Part shown: in pieces, positions 17,628 through 26,465 of the stretch | Numbering within the stretch: position 1 is the first letter of the stretch | Layout: each line of letters opens with the position of its first letter | Assembly (NCBI GenBank): GCA_002305995.1 | Contig: DBRN01000006.1 | Coordinates: forward strand, 168,889-232,888 | Source: Atopobiaceae bacterium UBA1367 | GTDB taxonomy: Bacteria; Actinomycetota; Coriobacteriia; Coriobacteriales; Atopobiaceae | Direction of reading: 5' to 3' | Length of the DNA stretch: 64,000 bases | Notes under the pieces: model-generated | Told to the model about the DNA's origin: nothing | Database searches by the model: none | The model's input: only the letters and a program-made list of their open reading frames with translations | Program-made: the position numbers and the translations under genes

Positions 17628-17768
17628 GGTGAACCCACCTCCCGCGGGACTCGTGTGTGAGACGTGCGACGCATGAGGGCCCGCCATGACGGCCGTGCGG
17701 CACGGTTCCTCCGCCCGCACGGCCTCGCGAGATCGACGGTGCCCCTCACGACCATGTGCCGCGTCCCG

Positions 17769-18521
17769 CTAGTCCTCGGGCTGGAGGCGATGGCTTGCGG
17801 CATCGCAGATCAGGGCGCCCACCACCGTCTTTGCGTCCTCGATGCGCCCGTCGAGCACCGCGTCGATCAGCTCGGGCAGGGGCACGAGGTCGACGTTGAT
17901 GAACTCGTCGGCATCAGGGCTCGAGACGACGAAGCGCAACCCCGTCGCCATGTACACGTGAATGAGCTCGTCGCAGAAGCCGTCGCTCGTGGCGATCGTG
18001 GTCAGAAACGCCATGCGGCCCGCCTGCATGCCCGTCTCCTCACGCAGCTCGCGGTGGGCGCATCCGAGCGGATCCTCACCGGGATCGAGCTTCCCGGCGG
18101 GAATCTCCACCGTCACGCGACCGAGTGCCGTGCGGTACTGCCGCACCAGGCAGATGCGTCCGTCGTCGGTCAGGGCCACGACGGCCACCGCGCCGGGATG
18201 GCGCACCACGTCACGCAGGGCGGCACGGCCGTCGGGCAGCTCGACGCCCAGGCGGTTGACGTCGAAGATACGGCCCTGCCACACCACGTCCTCCGTCCGC
18301 ACGCGCTCGCGCAGGCGCGCGTCACGAGGATCATCGTCCCCCAACACCAGGCTTCGGCGAAGCGGCTCACCGGACGCGTGGCCAGGGTCGGCGCCATCGC
18401 GGTCTCCGTCGAAGGTGTACGCCTGGGCCGCCTCGCTCATACCGTCGATGGCGTCTACGAGGTGCTCGCCCAGGTCGCGTGGCTCGTCGCCGCGTGAGGG
18501 GGCAGCCCCAAACTCGCTCAT
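17769..18521 (-). CDS. Nudix hydrolase, ADP-ribose pyrophosphatase type
   Basis: Hydrolyses nucleoside-diphosphate-sugars such as ADP-ribose. The Nudix box is complete: GKLDPGEDPLGCAHRELREE, followed by TGM. It follows an AVVAL..GRICLVRQYRTALG strand typical of the NudF/ADPRase family. The 250-residue length is longer than the usual 180-210 because of a charged N-terminal stretch of about 75 residues with no recognised domain. The ATG at 18521 has AGGGGG five bases upstream, which supports the long form. The start is nine bases after the purD stop, so the gene is probably the tail of the purA-purD transcript. Confidence 0.88.
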   Translation of the reverse strand: MSEFGAAPSRGDEPRDLGEHLVDAIDGMSEAAQAYTFDGDRDGADPGHASGEPLRRSLVLGDDDPRDARLRERVRTEDVVWQGRIFDVNRLGVELPDGRAALRDVVRHPGAVAVVALTDDGRICLVRQYRTALGRVTVEIPAGKLDPGEDPLGCAHRELREETGMQAGRMAFLTTIATSDGFCDELIHVYMATGLRFVVSSPDADEFINVDLVPLPELIDAVLDGRIEDAKTVVGALICDAASHRLQPED

Positions 18522-18530
18522 GCGCGCCCC

Positions 18531-19826
18531 CTAGAGGCCCTCGCGGCCAAGGATGGCCTTGAGGCCAATGTCGGTACGAAACTGCTTGCCGTCAAAGTCG
18601 ATGAGGTCACAGGCCGCGTAGGCGTTGGCACGCGCCTCCTCGAACGTGGGGGCGACCGCCGTCACGTCGAGCACGCGGCCGCCGGCCGTCACGGCCCTGC
18701 CGTACGCGTCGAGGGCCGTGCCGGCATGGTACACCGTGACGCCCGCACGCGCCTCGGCCTCGTCGATGCCGTGGATGACCTTGCCCTTCTCGTATGGGCC
18801 GGGGTACCCGGCGCTTGCCAGCACCACCGATACCGCCCAATCGTCGTCCCACGAGACCATGTCCTCGCTCAGCGTGCCGTCGTCACAGGCAAGGAAGGTC
18901 TCCACGAGGTCCGCTCCCATGCGTGGCAGCACGACCTGCGTCTCGGGATCCCCCAGACGCGCGTTGAACTCGAGCACCTTGGGGCCGTCCCTGGTCAGCA
19001 TGAAGCCGCCGTACAGGCAGCCGCTGTAGGTGATGCCATCGGCACGCAGCTGGTCGACGACCCGCTGCTCGATCTCGACCATGCGCTCAAGCTCGCCGTC
19101 GAGCAGGATGGGCACGGGCGAGTAGACGCCCATGCCGCCGGTGTTGGGCCCCTTGTCGCCGTCGTAGGCGCGCTTGTGGTCCTGCGAGGTGGCCAGCGGC
19201 ACCAGCGTCGTGCCGTCGGTGAGGGCCAGCAGCGAGCACTCGGGGCCGTCGAGCATCTCCTCGACCACCACGGTCGCGCCAGCGTCACCAAAGGCACCGG
19301 AGAAGCACTCGTCGACGCCCGCCAGCGCCTCGTCGGTGGTTTGGGCGACGATGACGCCCTTGCCGGCGGCCAGCCCATCGGCCTTCACGACCACAGGACC
19401 GCCGACCTCGCGTACGTACGCCTCGCACGCCTCGCGGTCGGTGAAGCAGCGATAGGAGGCGGTGGGGACGCCGGCGCGCTCCATGACCTCCTTGGCGAAC
19501 CGCTTGGACCCCTCCATCCGCGCCGCGTCGGCGTTGGGGCCAAAGCAGGAGATGCCCGCGGCACGCACGGCGTCGGCAACGCCTGCGACCAAGGGAGCCT
19601 CGGGGCCGATGACCACCAAGCCGATGCCGTGTGCCTTGGCCCACGCGGCAACCTCGGCCGGACTCTCCTGGTCGACGGGGGCGGCGTCGGCGATCTGCAG
19701 CATCCCGCCATTGCCCGGAGCCACGAAGAGCCGGCCCGCGCGCGGAGACTCCGCGAGCTTCATGAGCAGCGCATGCTCGCGCCCACCAGCGCCAAGCAGC
19801 AGGATGTCGATCTTATCGGATGCCAT
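18531..19826 (-). CDS. purD: Phosphoribosylamine-glycine ligase (GARS)
   Basis: Second step of purine synthesis: joins glycine to phosphoribosylamine with ATP. The 431-residue protein begins with the family GAGGREHAL motif, followed by VAPGN and GPEAPLVAG. The ATP-grasp core has VVKADGLAAGKGV and the substrate motif EFNARLGDPETQ. It is monofunctional: no PurM or PurN domain is fused. The ATG at 19826 is preceded by GGAGGAGCA. It follows purA by 34 bases, so it is co-transcribed. Confidence 0.96.
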   Translation of the reverse strand: MASDKIDILLLGAGGREHALLMKLAESPRAGRLFVAPGNGGMLQIADAAPVDQESPAEVAAWAKAHGIGLVVIGPEAPLVAGVADAVRAAGISCFGPNADAARMEGSKRFAKEVMERAGVPTASYRCFTDREACEAYVREVGGPVVVKADGLAAGKGVIVAQTTDEALAGVDECFSGAFGDAGATVVVEEMLDGPECSLLALTDGTTLVPLATSQDHKRAYDGDKGPNTGGMGVYSPVPILLDGELERMVEIEQRVVDQLRADGITYSGCLYGGFMLTRDGPKVLEFNARLGDPETQVVLPRMGADLVETFLACDDGTLSEDMVSWDDDWAVSVVLASAGYPGPYEKGKVIHGIDEAEARAGVTVYHAGTALDAYGRAVTAGGRVLDVTAVAPTFEEARANAYAACDLIDFDGKQFRTDIGLKAILGREGL

Positions 19827-19860
19827 TGCTCCTCCAGTCATGCGTGACCGCCTCGGCGCC

Positions 19861-21141
<1,281 letters not shown>

Positions 21142-21340
21142 CATGTCTCCTTTGTCTGGTGTGCGCGACGACCTCACGTCACGGCAGGTACGAGTATACG
21201 GTACGCGCCTTCGCAAGCGCATGACCACCAGGCCACATACACGGACTCGTTACGGATGGGTACGAGCGCCGGACACCACGCCCGGCGAGCGCCACCAGGC
21301 TGCGAGGTGACGCCCCCGCCATGATGGCGGAACGGCACGC

Positions 21341-22771
21341 CTACTCCTCGCGATGCATGTCCACCTCGACGAACTTGGTCGACCCCGGCAGGAACATCAG
21401 TCTCACGGTGCCCAGCGGGCCGGAGCGGTTCTTGGCGATGATGAACTCCGTCATGCCCATCTCAGGCCGCTCCTCCCGACTGGCCTCCTCTTCCGTCATC
21501 GAACGGTCGAGCAGGATGACGATGTCGGCATCCTGCTCGATGGAGCCGGACTCTCGCAGGTCGGAGAGCTGCGGACGCTTGCCGTACCTGCCGGTGCGCG
21601 ACTCCACCCCTCGGTTGAGCTGTGACAGGGCGATGACGGGCACACCGAGGTCCTTGGCCATGATCTTGATGCCGCGACTCATCTCAGAGACCTCGGTGGC
21701 GCGGCTGTCGGCGCGTCGGCCGCCAGGCGGTGGCGAGAGCAGCTGCAGGTAGTCGACGATGACCACGCCGCTGTCCTTGTCGCGCAGCATGCGGCGCGCC
21801 TTTGCCCTGATCTCGGTGACGGTCGTCCCCGGCGTGTCGTCGACCTGGATGTCGAGCTGTGAGAGGTCGCGCGTGGCCTCCATGATGGTCGGCCACTGGT
21901 TGTCCTGGATGCGGGCGCCGCGGATGGCGGACAGGGGAATCCGCGCCTGTGCCGACAGCAGGCGCTGGGCGATCTCCACCTTGCTCATCTCCAGCGAGAA
22001 CAGGGCGACTGACGCACCGTTGGCTGCCGCGTTGGTCGCCAGGTTGAGCGCGAAGGAGGTCTTTCCCACACCCGGGCGCGCCCCGATGACCACCATCTGG
22101 CCTGGCCGCAGGCCCAGCAGGTGATTGTCGATCCCCGGGTAGCCCGTGCGCACGCCCATCGACCCGTCTGGGTCGGCGCACATCTCCCCCAACTCGTTGT
22201 AGAGGTCCCCCATGATCTGCTCGAGGGACTGGAAGGAGCTGTCGATGTCGCGCGTGGTCACCTCGAGCAGCATCGACTCGGCGCGGTCAACCACCTCCTT
22301 GGTGTCCTCTGGCGCATCGAAGGCGAGGGAGGTGATGCGCGCGGACGCGGCGATGATCTGCCGCAGCGTGGCGTGGCGACGGAGGATGTCGAGATGGTGG
22401 CGCCAGCTGGCCAGGGCGAACGAGTTGCCGTTGAGCTCCAGCAGATACGGCATGCCGCCCACGCGCTCGAGCGTCCCCTCGCTCTTGAGATGGTCCGCGA
22501 GGGAGATGGGCTCGACGGGCATACCGCGATCGAACATCGTGCACATCGCCTGGTACAGCGTGCGATGCGAGTAGAGGTAAAAGTCATCGCCCCTCACCGC
22601 CGATATGCACTCGTTGAGCACATCTTGCGAGAGCAGCATCGCAGCGAGCACGGAGCGCTCGGCCTCGAGGTCGTGCGGCATCACCGCATCGGATGCCGAC
22701 GACGTGATGGGACTCCCGTCATCACGTGTGGCATGGGGCGTGTTGCCGCGTCGCGCATAGTCCTGAGGCAT
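21341..22771 (-). CDS. dnaB: Replicative DNA helicase
   Basis: The hexameric fork helicase, 476 residues, within the normal range. It has a variable N-terminal tail of about 30 residues, the N-terminal domain (LEAERSVLAAMLLSQDVL), a linker, and the RecA-like C-terminal domain with Walker A GARPGVGKTSF, Walker B VIVDYLQLL and the RSGPLGTVRLMF arginine-finger region. No intein is present. A DciA-like gene lies in the same window at the recF/gyrB locus, fitting a DciA-type loading system. The 5' region is the unusual 484-base noncoding stretch. Confidence 0.96.
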   Translation of the reverse strand: MPQDYARRGNTPHATRDDGSPITSSASDAVMPHDLEAERSVLAAMLLSQDVLNECISAVRGDDFYLYSHRTLYQAMCTMFDRGMPVEPISLADHLKSEGTLERVGGMPYLLELNGNSFALASWRHHLDILRRHATLRQIIAASARITSLAFDAPEDTKEVVDRAESMLLEVTTRDIDSSFQSLEQIMGDLYNELGEMCADPDGSMGVRTGYPGIDNHLLGLRPGQMVVIGARPGVGKTSFALNLATNAAANGASVALFSLEMSKVEIAQRLLSAQARIPLSAIRGARIQDNQWPTIMEATRDLSQLDIQVDDTPGTTVTEIRAKARRMLRDKDSGVVIVDYLQLLSPPPGGRRADSRATEVSEMSRGIKIMAKDLGVPVIALSQLNRGVESRTGRYGKRPQLSDLRESGSIEQDADIVILLDRSMTEEEASREERPEMGMTEFIIAKNRSGPLGTVRLMFLPGSTKFVEVDMHREE

Positions 22772-22902
22772 GGCCGCTCGCTTCTGTCGCCGTGGTGCCA
22801 GGGCAGGACCCGATAGGTCACAGGGGCGCTGGCTATGGTAGGTCTAAAGAACTACCACATTTTGGTTGCCCGTAGGGCGCACGGTGCGTGCGTGCGACCC
22901 TA

Positions 22903-23004
22903 TCAACAGCTGATTGTTGACAGGGATTCCGTCTGAGCGGCGAAAACGTCGCTTTTCGACGTTTTCAACAACTTTTGGAGGTTTTCCGCTAACGGGTTTC
23001 AACA
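22903..23004. repeat. Four TCAACA/TGTTGA hexamers upstream of dnaB
   Basis: TCAACA occurs at 22903-22908, 22965-22970 and 22999-23004, and its complement TGTTGA at 22915-22920. The first two form a spaced inverted repeat. The spacing and AT-rich setting are suggestive of a protein-binding array. Confidence 0.45.
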
Positions 23005-23011
23005 AAAAGTC

Positions 23012-23037
23012 TTGAGTAAAGGTTGAATCTTTATAAT
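23012..23037 (+). promoter_or_regulatory. Possible plus-strand promoter with perfect TATAAT
   Basis: TATAAT at 23032-23037, with TTGAGT at 23012 (14-base spacer, short) or TCTTGA at 23010 (16 bases). No protein gene follows on this strand; a structured RNA candidate does. Confidence 0.4.
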
Positions 23038-23043
23038 ACGAGG

Positions 23044-23205
23044 TAGATGGCCTGCCTCGCGTATAAGAATTGATAAAATCGCAGGTAGATGGCCTTGTCT
23101 AGAAACAAGGCGAGGGAGCCCTGCAGGTGCGAACGCCTGTCCGCAGAGGGCTCCCTCGCCGGATGCGCTGGGATGCATCGTCTTTCTACCATCTCTGACC
23201 TGCAG
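23044..23205 (+). ncRNA. Candidate structured RNA
   Basis: Starting a few bases after TATAAT, this stretch can fold into a closed structure. CAGGT+AGATGG (23082-23092) pairs with CCATCT (23189-23194) and ACCTG (23198-23202), leaving a 3-base bulge. Inside that stem lie CCTTGT/ACAAGG (23093-23110) and the 14-bp stem GGCGAGGGAGCCCT/AGGGCTCCCTCGCC (23109-23122, 23147-23160). A second upstream copy of AGGTAGATGGCCT (23041-23053) could compete for the same partner. No known RNA family is recognised, and part of this is also the rplI terminator on the other strand. Confidence 0.35.
23099..23160 (-). terminator. Rho-independent terminator after rplI
   Basis: Read on the minus strand, a perfect 14-bp GC-rich stem (arms 23147-23160 and 23109-23122) is followed by TTGTTTCT. 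It lies about 95 bases after the rplI stop and would end the rpsF-rplI operon. Confidence 0.7.
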
Positions 23206-23255
23206 ATCTTGTTAAAAACACCTGCTAGTCGCCGTGAGTGTTGCGGTGCTCCGGA

Positions 23256-23774
23256 CTACTCTTCGCCCTCGGCCTCGCCGGCCACGGCGACCTCCTCGGT
23301 CTCCTCGGTCTCCTCGGTCTCGGACTCGACGTCCTTGCCCACCTGAACGTTGACGGTGGCACCGATCTCGCGGTAGATGTTGACCTCGACCTGATGCGTG
23401 CCAGCGGTCTTGATGGCCTGGCCCTTGCCCACGCGCTTGCGATCAACCTCGGCGCCAAGCTGCCTCTCGATGGCATCGGCGATCATCATCGTGGTGACGG
23501 ACCCAAAGAGCTGGCCCTCCTCGCCGATCTTCGCGTCGACGACGACGCGCTTGCCGTCGATCTGCGCCTTCAGCGCCTCGGCGTCGGCAACGCGCTTCTC
23601 CTCACGCTTGGCGATGCTGTGACGACGCTCCTCCAGCTGCTTCATGTTGCCAGGGGTGGCAGGCTGGGCGATGCCGTTGGGGAACAGGTAGTTCTCCGCA
23701 AAGCCCTGGGCGACCTCAACGACGTCGCCCTCTCCGCCCTTGCCCCTGAGCTCACCCAGAAGGATGACTTTCAT
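23256..23774 (-). CDS. rplI: 50S ribosomal protein L9 with acidic tail
   Basis: L9 binds 23S rRNA at the base of the L1 stalk. The start MKVILLGELRGKGGEGDVVE at ATG 23774 and the long connecting helix are typical. The core ends near residue 150. The remaining 22 or so residues are an acidic tail (ETEETEETEE) coded by a 9-base tandem repeat, which is not part of the L9 fold. The final gene of the rpsF operon, 37 bases after the DUF2232 gene. An in-frame extension to 23825 is rejected. Confidence 0.95.
   Translation of the reverse strand: MKVILLGELRGKGGEGDVVEVAQGFAENYLFPNGIAQPATPGNMKQLEERRHSIAKREEKRVADAEALKAQIDGKRVVVDAKIGEEGQLFGSVTTMMIADAIERQLGAEVDRKRVGKGQAIKTAGTHQVEVNIYREIGATVNVQVGKDVESETEETEETEEVAVAGEAEGEE
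23292..23318. repeat. 9-bp tandem repeat coding the L9 acidic tail
   Basis: Three exact CTCCTCGGT units on the plus strand encode the repeated Thr-Glu-Glu of the L9 tail on the minus strand. Unit changes would keep the reading frame. Confidence 0.7.
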
Positions 23775-23811
23775 TGGGACACTCCTCACTTCTGTCGGCC
23801 ACGGCCGACTG

Positions 23812-24846
23812 CTAACGTTCTCCACCGGATCCTCTGACGAGATCCGGCCTCCTCCGCTCCATGTGGCGGAAGTTGAGCCCTACGTCAAGAAGACCCACGA
23901 CACTCGTCAGAGCGAATGACATCTCGAGCCACAGCGCCGCAAGCACGGCCATCGCACGTGCGACGGAGGGGGCCCGGCGCTCGGCCATCCACCACAGCAG
24001 GACCGACAGGCCCTGCTGGGCGAGGGCCAGACGCGCGCACATGACCACGTTCGCCCCCACCATGGCGACCCCATCCTGCCACGACGGCAGATGGAGGCCC
24101 ACCAGCTGGATGGCAACGCCGAGCGCGAAGACCACGGCGACCCACAGAGGCACGTCGTAGCGGACAAGCATGCCCGCACGAACCCCCGCCCCGCTCGCTC
24201 GTGCCCCCATCAGGGAGCCAAGCAGCGAGAAGAGCGCCAGCGCCACCCCCACGACGAAGTACAGGGTGGGCCAGTAGACCACCATCGCGTCCCTCGCCTC
24301 GATGAGCGCCGCCGTGCTGCTCAGGTCGAGCGAGCCCTCGCTCGCCTCCACCACCGGGTTCACCACGTTCGTGACAAGCTCGCCGATGGACGTGCCCTGT
24401 AGGGACGTGGACACCATGTCGGTGCCCATCATCGCCCATGTGACCGCCGTGACCAGCAGCAACAGGCTCCCGGTGCGCAGTCGGTCCCTCACGACACCAT
24501 CCGCCACCGCGCATGCGCACAGCACGGAGGTCACCGTCATGGGGAGGTCGTACGCACCCACGAGCAGGCCTGTGGAGGCACACCCCATCGCAATCCCACC
24601 GAGATATGCCGCCGCCCGCTCGCGGCGACCCCCACCGCTCATGGCGATCGCTGCCCCAAACGCAACCATGACGTTCGCGAGCACCGGCACCACGGCGACA
24701 AGAGCGCTGCCGATCAGGCACCAGATCATGCCACGCACAAAGCGCGACCTGACGTCTCTGCCCGACGAGGACCCATCCCGAGTCGCAGCGAGCTGCCGCG
24801 ACTCCGCCGAGGACCTCTCGGGCACCGCTGGGCGCTTGTCGTTCAT
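23812..24846 (-). CDS. DUF2232 membrane protein (YybS-like)
   Basis: A 344-residue polytopic membrane protein with about eight hydrophobic segments after a charged N-terminus of about 40 residues. Its position between rpsR and rplI, with rpsF and ssb upstream, is the conserved place of the YybS/DUF2232 family, whose function is unknown. Coding in the middle of a ribosomal-protein operon suggests steady expression. The start is uncertain: ATG 24846 has only a weak ribosome site, and a TTG at 24858 is 10 bases behind GGGAG. Confidence 0.8.
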   Translation of the reverse strand: MNDKRPAVPERSSAESRQLAATRDGSSSGRDVRSRFVRGMIWCLIGSALVAVVPVLANVMVAFGAAIAMSGGGRRERAAAYLGGIAMGCASTGLLVGAYDLPMTVTSVLCACAVADGVVRDRLRTGSLLLLVTAVTWAMMGTDMVSTSLQGTSIGELVTNVVNPVVEASEGSLDLSSTAALIEARDAMVVYWPTLYFVVGVALALFSLLGSLMGARASGAGVRAGMLVRYDVPLWVAVVFALGVAIQLVGLHLPSWQDGVAMVGANVVMCARLALAQQGLSVLLWWMAERRAPSVARAMAVLAALWLEMSFALTSVVGLLDVGLNFRHMERRRPDLVRGSGGER

Positions 24847-24877
24847 GCCGTCGCCCAAAAGTCAGACACTCCCCTGC

Positions 24878-25153
24878 CTAGCCACGACCGCGGCCACCGC
24901 GGCTGGAGACCACGGAAACGGTGTAGGGCACGAGTGCCATCTCGCGGGCGCGCTTGATGGCGACCGCGATGTCGTGCTGATGCTGCGTGCAGGCGCCAGT
25001 GACGCGACGCGGCTTGATCTTGCCACGATCGGTCATGTACTTGCGAAGGAGCTGGGTATCCTTGTAGTCGATGAAGTCGACGTTCTCCTTGCAGAACTGG
25101 CAGTACTTGCGACGCGGCTGGCGCTGCTCAACTTGCCTTTGCTGTCTAGCCAT
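24878..25153 (-). CDS. rpsR: 30S ribosomal protein S18
   Basis: S18 pairs with S6 on the 30S platform. 91 residues, including the zinc-type Cys motif RKYCQFCKENVDFIDYKD. The body KDTQLLRKYMTDRGKIKPRR is conserved. A third Cys (GACTQHQH) is also present, so this is a C+ (zinc-binding type) S18. The gene follows ssb by 43 bases. Confidence 0.97.
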   Translation of the reverse strand: MARQQRQVEQRQPRRKYCQFCKENVDFIDYKDTQLLRKYMTDRGKIKPRRVTGACTQHQHDIAVAIKRAREMALVPYTVSVVSSRGGRGRG

Positions 25154-25196
25154 GTCTGTTCGTACCTTTCATCTGGCGGACGATGCCGCCACTGCT

Positions 25197-25712
25197 CTAG
25201 AACGGGATGTCCTCGTCGTACACCTCTGCCGGAGGCGGAGTCTGCGCGGCGGGTTGGGGGGCATAGGAGTTGGGCTGAGGCGCGGCATAGCTGGGGGCCT
25301 GCTGTTGCGGGACCTGCTGCTGCGGGGTCTGTGGCTGGTACCCGCCCTGGGGTTGGTACCCACCCTGGCCCTGCTGTCCGCCCTGACGCGGGGAGAGAAA
25401 CTCCACCTCGTCGACGATGACCTCGATCTTGCTGCGCCTCTGGCCGTCGCGCTCCCACTGCGACCAGCGCAGCTTGCCCTCCACGGCGACCTTCGTGCCC
25501 TTGCTGAGGAAGCGGCTGAGCGGTTCGGCGCGATTTCCGAAGACCACGCAGTCGATGTAGTTGGGAACGTCCTCCCACTCGCCCGTCTGGGGGTTGCGGC
25601 GACGGTCGTTGACCGCGACGCCGAACGTCAGGATGGACGTGCCCGCCTGCGTGGCGCGCATCTCGGGGTCGCGCGTGAGATTTCCGGAGATGTGTACCCT
25701 GTTGATGCTCAT
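25197..25712 (-). CDS. ssb: Single-stranded DNA-binding protein
   Basis: Binds ssDNA as a tetramer and recruits replication and repair proteins through its C-terminal tip. 171 residues: OB-fold in residues 1-110 (INRVHISGNLTRDPEMRAT), a linker of about 50 residues rich in Gln, Pro and Gly (QQGQGGYQPQGGYQP), and the acidic tip DEDIPF. The ATG at 25712 is preferred over a GTG at 25721 since the AGAGG site would be too close to the latter. Lies between rpsF and rpsR in the classical operon. Confidence 0.96.
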   Translation of the reverse strand: MSINRVHISGNLTRDPEMRATQAGTSILTFGVAVNDRRRNPQTGEWEDVPNYIDCVVFGNRAEPLSRFLSKGTKVAVEGKLRWSQWERDGQRRSKIEVIVDEVEFLSPRQGGQQGQGGYQPQGGYQPQTPQQQVPQQQAPSYAAPQPNSYAPQPAAQTPPPAEVYDEDIPF

Positions 25713-25758
25713 AGCGCTCACTACCTCTCATCCGCAGGCAAGGCCTGCGGCTCCATGA

Positions 25759-26052
25759 CTAGTCCTGCTGTGGACGAACGACGACCATGTGACGCTTGAC
25801 AGCGTCGTTGATGCGCAGAACTCGATCGAGCTCCGTGATGTCGTTGGGGTCTGCATGGAAGTTGATGAGGGTATAGTCGCCCTCGTTGAGCTTGTCGACC
25901 TCAAACGCAAGCTTGCGCTTGCCCCAATCCTCGACGGAATCAATCGTGCCACCATGGGCAGTGACAGCAACCTCAATGCGCTTCATGGCGCCGGCGCGCA
26001 TCTCCTCGGTGGCTGCGGGATCGACAAAGTACAGCAGTTCGTAGGCCTTCAT
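25759..26052 (-). CDS. rpsF: 30S ribosomal protein S6
   Basis: First gene of the rpsF-ssb-rpsR operon. 97 residues with MKAYELLYFVDP, ISIDSVEDWGKRKLAF-like (here TIDSVEDWGKRKLAFEV) and DRVLRINDAVKRHMVV motifs. The ATG at 26052 stands behind AGGAGG, the strongest ribosome site in this region. In-frame codons up to 26124 overlap the promoter and are rejected. S6:S18 often represses this operon by binding the leader; no leader structure was tested. Confidence 0.96.
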   Translation of the reverse strand: MKAYELLYFVDPAATEEMRAGAMKRIEVAVTAHGGTIDSVEDWGKRKLAFEVDKLNEGDYTLINFHADPNDITELDRVLRINDAVKRHMVVVRPQQD

Positions 26053-26119
26053 ATAGTCACCTCCTCTGGGCTGACGGCTCCGGGCGGTGATATGCCGGAG
26101 CAGGAAATCGCGACTTAGC

Positions 26120-26128
26120 ATCATAGCA
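26120..26128 (-). promoter_or_regulatory. Extended -10 for the rpsF operon
   Basis: On the minus strand TGC TATGAT, an excellent extended -10, lies about 68 bases before the rpsF start. No strong -35 is visible. The 413 bases from 26053 to 26465 hold no gene, only this promoter and the terminator of the downstream-facing membrane protein gene. Confidence 0.5.
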
Positions 26129-26387
26129 TATCTGCCGGTTAATCGGCCAGCTTTCCGGACGATGCCTCACGCCCTCCCGTACAGTCCGCACACAAGTGTA
26201 GCCCGCATGCGTCGCAGGAAGCCAGGCAGGCGGTCGCAGGGATGTCGCGCCGCGCTCGCACGGGCATGGCCTCATCCCAGGTCGACCATGCGTGCGAGCG
26301 TGCTGCGACAGGGCCGACACGCCGTCAGGCGACCATGTGCATCACGCATTCTTCACACGGCAACGTTGTCAGTGGGTTCCCTCGCGA

Positions 26388-26421
26388 GGGGCGGGGACGC
26401 AGCTGAACTGCGCCCCGCCCC
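26388..26421 (-). terminator. Strong GC-rich hairpin after the DUF4013-like gene
   Basis: Arms GGGGCGGGG/CCCCGCCCC (9 bp) continue, after a one-base bulge, into CGCAG/CTGCG around the loop CTGAA. It lies 44 bases after the stop of the leftward gene at 26466. There is no T run on the minus strand; the plus strand shows CCTTTC. Confidence 0.55.
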
Positions 26422-26465
26422 CTTTCACGTATCCCATCAGTGCGCGACGCCCTGCCGGCGCACGC

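Larger units (their letters stand above)
22772..23255. other. Gene-free stretch between dnaB and rplI, rich in inverted repeats
   Basis: 484 bases, markedly more AT-rich than the flanks between 22850 and 23100. It holds a GC-rich inverted repeat (22872-22902), a TCAACA/TGTTGA inverted repeat, a perfect 10-bp hairpin GAAAACGTCG/CGACGTTTTC (22942-22966), a plus-strand TATAAT, two copies of AGGTAGATGGCCT and the large hairpin described as rplI terminator. The dnaB promoter must be here too. Separate parts are listed as their own entries. Confidence 0.7.

Noticed and set aside
22772..23255. Chromosomal origin (oriC) in the AT-rich stretch before dnaB
   Set aside because: No TTATCCACA-type DnaA boxes were found, and recF/gyrB/gyrA at the right edge place the origin beyond base 64000.
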